Origin: DATLEX01 sp035525045 | Lineage (GTDB): Bacteria; Acidobacteriota; Thermoanaerobaculia; Gp7-AA8 | Length of the DNA stretch: 25,686 nucleotides | Reading direction: 5' to 3' | Assembly: GCA_035525045.1 (NCBI GenBank) | Contig: DATLEX010000317.1 | Span: 1-25,686 of the forward strand | Shown here: piece by piece, positions 23,205-25,686 of the stretch | Layout: each line of letters opens with the position of its first letter | Position numbering within the stretch: the first letter of the stretch is position 1 | The notes under the pieces: model-generated | What the model saw: only the letters and a program-made list of their open reading frames with translations | Databases searched by the model: none | What the model was told of the DNA's origin: nothing | Made by a program: the position numbers and the translations under genes

Positions 23205-23963
23205 GTGGTGATCACCGACGTCCGCGGACGTCCGTTCCGATTCGCCGAAGCGCCTCGCCGTGTCGTCTCGCTCGTTCCGTCGCTGACGGAGACGCTGTTC
23301 GATCTCGGCGCCGGACAGACCGTGGTCGGGGCCACGGAGTTCTGCATCCATCCGGAGACGCTTCCCTGCCCGCGCGTGGGGGGCACGAAGAACCCTGACG
23401 TCGAGCGCATACGGCATCTGCAGCCGGACCTGGTGCACATGAACCTGGAGGAGAACCTCCGCCGGCACGCCGAGGAGATCGAGCGCTTCGCGCCGGTGTT
23501 CGCGACCGAACCGAAGAGCGTCTCCGGCGTGCGGGACCTCATCACGACGCTGGGAGCGATTCACGATCGTGCCGGGGGCGCCGCCCGGCTCGTCTCGGCG
23601 CTCGACGAGGAGCGCGGGCTCCTTCCGAAGAAAGCCTTCACCTTCGCCTGCGCCATCTGGAAGAAGCCGTGGATGTGGTGCGGCGGCGACACCTACGTCT
23701 CATCGCTGGTGGAGGCCGCCGGCGGGGAGAACGTGCTGCGTCACCGTCACCGCTATCCGCAGATGGATCTCGACTGCCTGGCCTCGCTGCAACCGGAGGT
23801 GATCTTCCTTCCGGACGAGCCGTACGCATTCAGCGCCGCCGACGCCGCGGCGGTCGCCGAGGCCACGGGCTCCCGGGTGATCGGCCCATTTCCCGGCCAC
23901 CTCTTCACCTGGCACGGCAGCCGGACGATCCTCGGACTGCGCTTCCTGCGAAGCGCCGGGTGA
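23205..23963 (+). CDS. Helical-backbone metal receptor, BtuF/FepB-like, without signal peptide
   Basis: The protein has 252 residues and the two-lobe type III periplasmic binding fold: RRVVSLVPSLTETLFDLGAG (18-37) and TEFCIHPE in the first lobe, DVERIRHLQPDLVHMNLEEN as the crossing to the helical backbone, and the second lobe with FACAIWKKPWMWCGGDTYVSSLVEAAGGENVL. Family members bind cobalamin or iron-siderophores for an ABC importer. Here the protein starts directly with VITDVRGRPFRFAEAP; there is no signal peptide or lipobox, and no upstream in-frame start could add one before dppC. It is thus predicted cytosolic, as in a subset of family members of unknown role. No btuC/btuD gene lies nearby. 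A GTG GTG pair offers two starts. Confidence 0.8.
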   Translation: MVITDVRGRPFRFAEAPRRVVSLVPSLTETLFDLGAGQTVVGATEFCIHPETLPCPRVGGTKNPDVERIRHLQPDLVHMNLEENLRRHAEEIERFAPVFATEPKSVSGVRDLITTLGAIHDRAGGAARLVSALDEERGLLPKKAFTFACAIWKKPWMWCGGDTYVSSLVEAAGGENVLRHRHRYPQMDLDCLASLQPEVIFLPDEPYAFSAADAAAVAEATGSRVIGPFPGHLFTWHGSRTILGLRFLRSAG

Positions 23964-24056
23964 ACTCGGCTGTCTGCCCGAGACCGGGCCCGCGCCCGGC
24001 TTAGGGCGTACGAAGCCCACTGGACGTCGCATGATTCGCCGGCCGACTCCCGCGCG
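23964..24056. other. Junction between chromosomal genes and cassette-like region
   Basis: No gene is seen. CCGGGC (23984-23989) and GCCCGG (23994-23999) form a 6-bp hairpin, possibly the terminator of the dpp/btuF transcript, followed by CTTAGGGC at 24000-24007, which looks like a decayed integron core site (GTTRRRY). Composition begins to change here. Confidence 0.4.
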
Positions 24057-24208
24057 ACCTAACACAGCCCCGCCAACGACCCACGCCACCGGAAGTCTCT
24101 CACCCTGAGAGCGTTCCGCCACGGGCGACAGCGGAACCTAGTCCGATACACACGCGCGCCGCCGCACGGCGAACGTGCTAGGCTGACCGAGCTACTAACA
24201 AGTTGGGC
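24057..24208 (+). other. Degenerate or first attC-like site
   Basis: ACCTAAC (24057-24063) fits the R'' consensus RYYYAAC and GTTGGGC (24202-24208) fits R' GTTRRRY; they pair with one mismatch and one G-T wobble. CAGCC (24065-24069) can pair with GGCTG (24181-24185). The rest pairs poorly as one stem, though two small hairpins are inside (CTCTCA/TGAGAG at 24097-24111; GTTCCGC/GCGGAAC at 24113-24137). The sequence following R' (GGCGGACACGAAGTC) resembles that following the next core site, which supports this as a genuine cassette boundary. Confidence 0.45.
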
Positions 24209-24245
24209 GGACACGAAGTCGCACGAGAAAAATTCGGAGAGACCT

Positions 24246-24644
24246 GTGATCGAACTTCTGACGCATCCAGTTTTCTCGCGTTCGGTGGTACTCGGCGCTT
24301 TCGGCGGTATTGGGCTCGCGCTAACTACGGTCTACAGCCGGCGCGGCCCGCTGATCTTTCCCGTGTACGCGGCGTTTCTCGCGACCGTCGCAGTTCTGCT
24401 CGCGCGGTACGGCGACATCGTTTTTCCAGAACGGCTCCTCGCCGCTATGGCCGGATTCGTCGTCGCGGCAACAATTCATTACGCGACCGTCGGCGTCCAT
24501 GCTAATCGGCAACGACGATTACTTCATCAGCGGTATCCCCAGATACCACTCACCATTCCGTTCACGGGTCACGCCTGGCGCCTTTCGGTGCTGTTCCTGA
24601 CCGGACTCATCGCTTCCGCGGGTGTCGCGTTCCTTGCCTCGTGA
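24246..24644 (+). CDS. Cassette 1 protein: small four-helix membrane protein, unrecognised
   Basis: This 132-residue protein has hydrophobic segments at about 13-30, 35-53, 62-83 and 111-130. A basic loop (ANRQRRLLHQRYPQIPLTIP, 86-105) links the third and fourth. The GTG start has GGAGA at 24236-24240, 5 nt upstream. The gene starts 38 nt after the core site GTTGGGC and ends 25 nt before the attC at 24670, so it fills an integron-cassette slot on the same strand as the attC orientation. I do not recognise the family. Most integron cassette proteins are of unknown function, and small membrane proteins are frequent among them. Base and codon use are more AT-rich than in the chromosomal genes to the left, consistent with a separate origin. 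Confidence 0.7.
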   Translation: MIELLTHPVFSRSVVLGAFGGIGLALTTVYSRRGPLIFPVYAAFLATVAVLLARYGDIVFPERLLAAMAGFVVAATIHYATVGVHANRQRRLLHQRYPQIPLTIPFTGHAWRLSVLFLTGLIASAGVAFLAS

Positions 24645-24669
24645 ACACGACGCATTCCGCGCAGGTGCC

Positions 24670-24805
24670 GCCTAACTTCACGCAGCAGCTGTCGCGGCCC
24701 GGCTTCGGCCCGGCAGCCGAGCTGCCTCGAGCAGCGCGAGTTAAGATGAGCGACGGCTTCGGCACGCGGAACTGGCCGCGCAGCTGAGCGTGAGATACGT
24801 TAGGC
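24670..24805 (+). other. attC site (59-base element) between cassettes 1 and 2
   Basis: R'' GCCTAAC (24670-24676) and R' GTTAGGC (24799-24805) are perfect complements. Next inward, TCACGC (24678-24683) pairs with GCGTGA (24788-24793), CAGCTG (24686-24691) with CAGCTG (24781-24786), and CGCGGCC (24693-24699) with GGCCGCG (24774-24780). Unpaired are AG (24684-24685) opposite A (24787), a bulged T (24692) and GATAC next to R'. These correspond to the extrahelical bases and central spacer of attC. Total length 136 bp, within the normal range. Confidence 0.87.
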
Positions 24806-24817
24806 CGACCGAAAGTC

Positions 24818-25453
24818 ATGAACGTCAGCGATCCTGAAAAACTCCACCTCAGGAGCGGCGCCTTCGTCGCGACGCTCGGTATTGTGCTTTTGCTCGCTGG
24901 CATTTTCTCAGCGCTTGGAGTCAATCGCACGACGGGTCTCATTGGTGGTGCCGCACTGATCCTGTGCGGTCTCGCCCTTAGCGCGCGCCGGCCGCAGGAA
25001 CTTCCTTGGGGTTCTGTTGATCACTTCATTCTTCCGCGCCTTAAAGATGCGGCCGTTAGGACAATAGACATGACGGTGCTTCTGAACGGAACGAACGTTA
25101 CCTTCGAATTCGCAACGCCGCTTTTGATAAACACGGTTATGGTCTTGACCCCGACTGGTGAGCCAGTGTGGGAGATAAGTGCCGAGCGCACTGATTTGCG
25201 AAAGAACGCCGCGAGCGAACCCATGGATCGGCCCGTGCAACTCGACGGACGATCAAACCGTGAAGACGAATCGACAAGCCCATTGCTAGCAAGCCTTCAG
25301 TACGGCTACGCGCCCGATGGATTCAAGACGCGGACGCCCGCAACATCTCTCACTACGGGTGTCTATCATGCTTTTATCATCGCAGTGCAAGGCAATGCAT
25401 CTGCTCCGTTTCAAATTGGGTCTGACATCGAACGGCGGCCCAACTCCGCGTAG
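24818..25453 (+). CDS. Cassette 2 protein: two N-terminal membrane helices and a beta-rich domain, unrecognised
   Basis: This 211-residue protein has two membrane helices (about 12-34 and 39-55) and then a soluble part of ~150 residues with alternating strands (TIDMTVLLNGTNVTFEF, LINTVMVLTPTGEPVWEIS, GVYHAFIIAVQG). The hairpin of helices places the N-terminus and the domain on the same side of the membrane. The ATG is only 12 nt after the core site GTTAGGC, the spacing typical of a cassette gene. Its last codons run into the R'' of the next attC (25438-25444), also seen in cassettes. GC is low: 27 of 60 bases at 25081-25140. No known motif or family was recognised; the soluble part might be an immunoglobulin-like or jelly-roll domain, which is a guess. 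Confidence 0.72.
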   Translation: MNVSDPEKLHLRSGAFVATLGIVLLLAGIFSALGVNRTTGLIGGAALILCGLALSARRPQELPWGSVDHFILPRLKDAAVRTIDMTVLLNGTNVTFEFATPLLINTVMVLTPTGEPVWEISAERTDLRKNAASEPMDRPVQLDGRSNREDESTSPLLASLQYGYAPDGFKTRTPATSLTTGVYHAFIIAVQGNASAPFQIGSDIERRPNSA

Positions 25454-25627
25454 CAGCCGACGAGCGGCCGTTCGCTGGCCCGGCGCTGAAGCGCCTTGAG
25501 CATCTCAAACTTGCACGGCGTCACGGCGGCTGCAGATCGCGTGTTCGTCAATCGGCGGCAGCCGCCGTGCCGCTCTGCCGGAGGCTCGGTGTTGGACGCT
25601 CGCGGCTGAACGCGTGATACGTTGGGC
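25438..25627 (+). other. attC site between cassettes 2 and 3
   Basis: R'' GCCCAAC (25438-25444) and R' GTTGGGC (25621-25627) are perfect complements. CGCGT (25447-25451) pairs with ACGCG (25610-25614), CAGCCG (25454-25459) with CGGCTG (25603-25608), and CGAGCG (25461-25466) with CGCTCG (25597-25602). Unpaired are AG (25452-25453) opposite A (25609) and a bulged A (25460): the same pattern as in the attC at 24670. The central part holds a 12-bp hairpin CACGGCGGCTGC/GCAGCCGCCGTG (25522-25533, 25558-25569) and GGCGC-TGAA-GCGCC (25482-25495). The 190-bp length is above average. Confidence 0.82.
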
Positions 25628-25644
25628 CGACGTTGAGCGAAGCT

Positions 25645-25686
25645 ATGGACGATGACGTCAAAGGCTTGGCCATCACTTACGTTCAC
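25645..25686 (+). CDS. Cassette 3 ORF, 5' fragment
   Basis: An ATG 17 nt after the core site GTTGGGC opens a frame that is unbroken for 14 codons to the window edge (MDDDVKGLAITYVH). A weak GAGCGA precedes it. The position and strand match the other cassette genes. Too short for any functional statement. Confidence 0.55.
   Translation, partial: MDDDVKGLAITYVH

Noticed and set aside
23204..23210. Cobalamin riboswitch before the BtuF-like gene
   Set aside because: Only 16 nt separate it from dppC, far too little for a riboswitch.
25591..25597. GTTGGAC as alternative R' core site of the last attC
   Set aside because: It fits GTTRRRY, but the site at 25621-25627 pairs perfectly with GCCCAAC and has the matching L stems; 25597 onwards is part of the paired arm.
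23964..25686. Integron integrase or transposase in the cassette region
   Set aside because: None of the open frames on either strand shows tyrosine-recombinase or transposase motifs; only small membrane-protein ORFs and attC-like DNA are present.

Overview
The window is about two thirds GC for most of its length. It looks like chromosomal DNA of a diderm (Gram-negative type) bacterium. Lipoproteins, an Omp85-like outer-membrane barrel, a TonB C-terminal domain, type IV pilus parts and a GspG/PilA-type pilin of the style common in Acidobacteriota point that way; placing it in Acidobacteriota (Thermoanaerobaculia-like) is an inference from gene style, not a measured identity. No tRNA, rRNA, CRISPR array, transposase or integrase was seen.

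Layout. 1-363: C-terminus of an M20 peptidase. 517-2858: type IV pilus block with a pilin (+), a perfect terminator hairpin, then a retraction ATPase pilT/pilU coupled to a zinc-ribbon protein (-). 2933-4425: ruvX and mltG (+), housekeeping, with an unusual mltG start. 4538-6493: a pseudokinase-TM-TonB fusion. 6566-9846: two tandem GT-C membrane glycosyltransferase paralogues (-), head to head with topoisomerase IB (9845-10897). 10937-15237: a three-gene envelope module (-): TPR lipoprotein, CsgG-like secreted protein, and a 981-residue metallopeptidase/beta-propeller/Omp85-like barrel. 15410-16486: dprA (+), from a divergent promoter. 16492-16595: a 104-bp hairpin repeat. 16595-17300: DUF3618 plus holin-like membrane proteins (-). 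Then queD (+), a phosphodiester glycosidase (-), tldD-tldE, dppB-dppC permeases and a BtuF-like protein without a signal peptide (+, 18579-23963).

The right end (about 24000-25686) is different. GC drops (27 of 60 bases at 25081-25140 against 44 of 60 at 19441-19500). Two long imperfect hairpins bounded by perfect GCCTAAC/GTTAGGC and GCCCAAC/GTTGGGC pairs separate small same-strand ORFs that start shortly after each core site. This is the structure of integron gene cassettes with attC sites. No integrase lies on the expected (left) side, so the window appears to hold the start of an integrase-less attC cluster (CALIN-like) or the edge of a chromosomal integron. Both complete cassettes encode small membrane proteins I do not recognise. 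I regard this as the most interesting part.

Regulation. Several genes (ruvX, queD, tldD, btuF-like) have a TA(T/G)AAT hexamer placed so that transcription would begin at or within about 5 nt of the start codon, with no Shine-Dalgarno, which suggests leaderless mRNAs. Others (pilin, lipoprotein operon, cassette 1) have ordinary ribosome binding sites.
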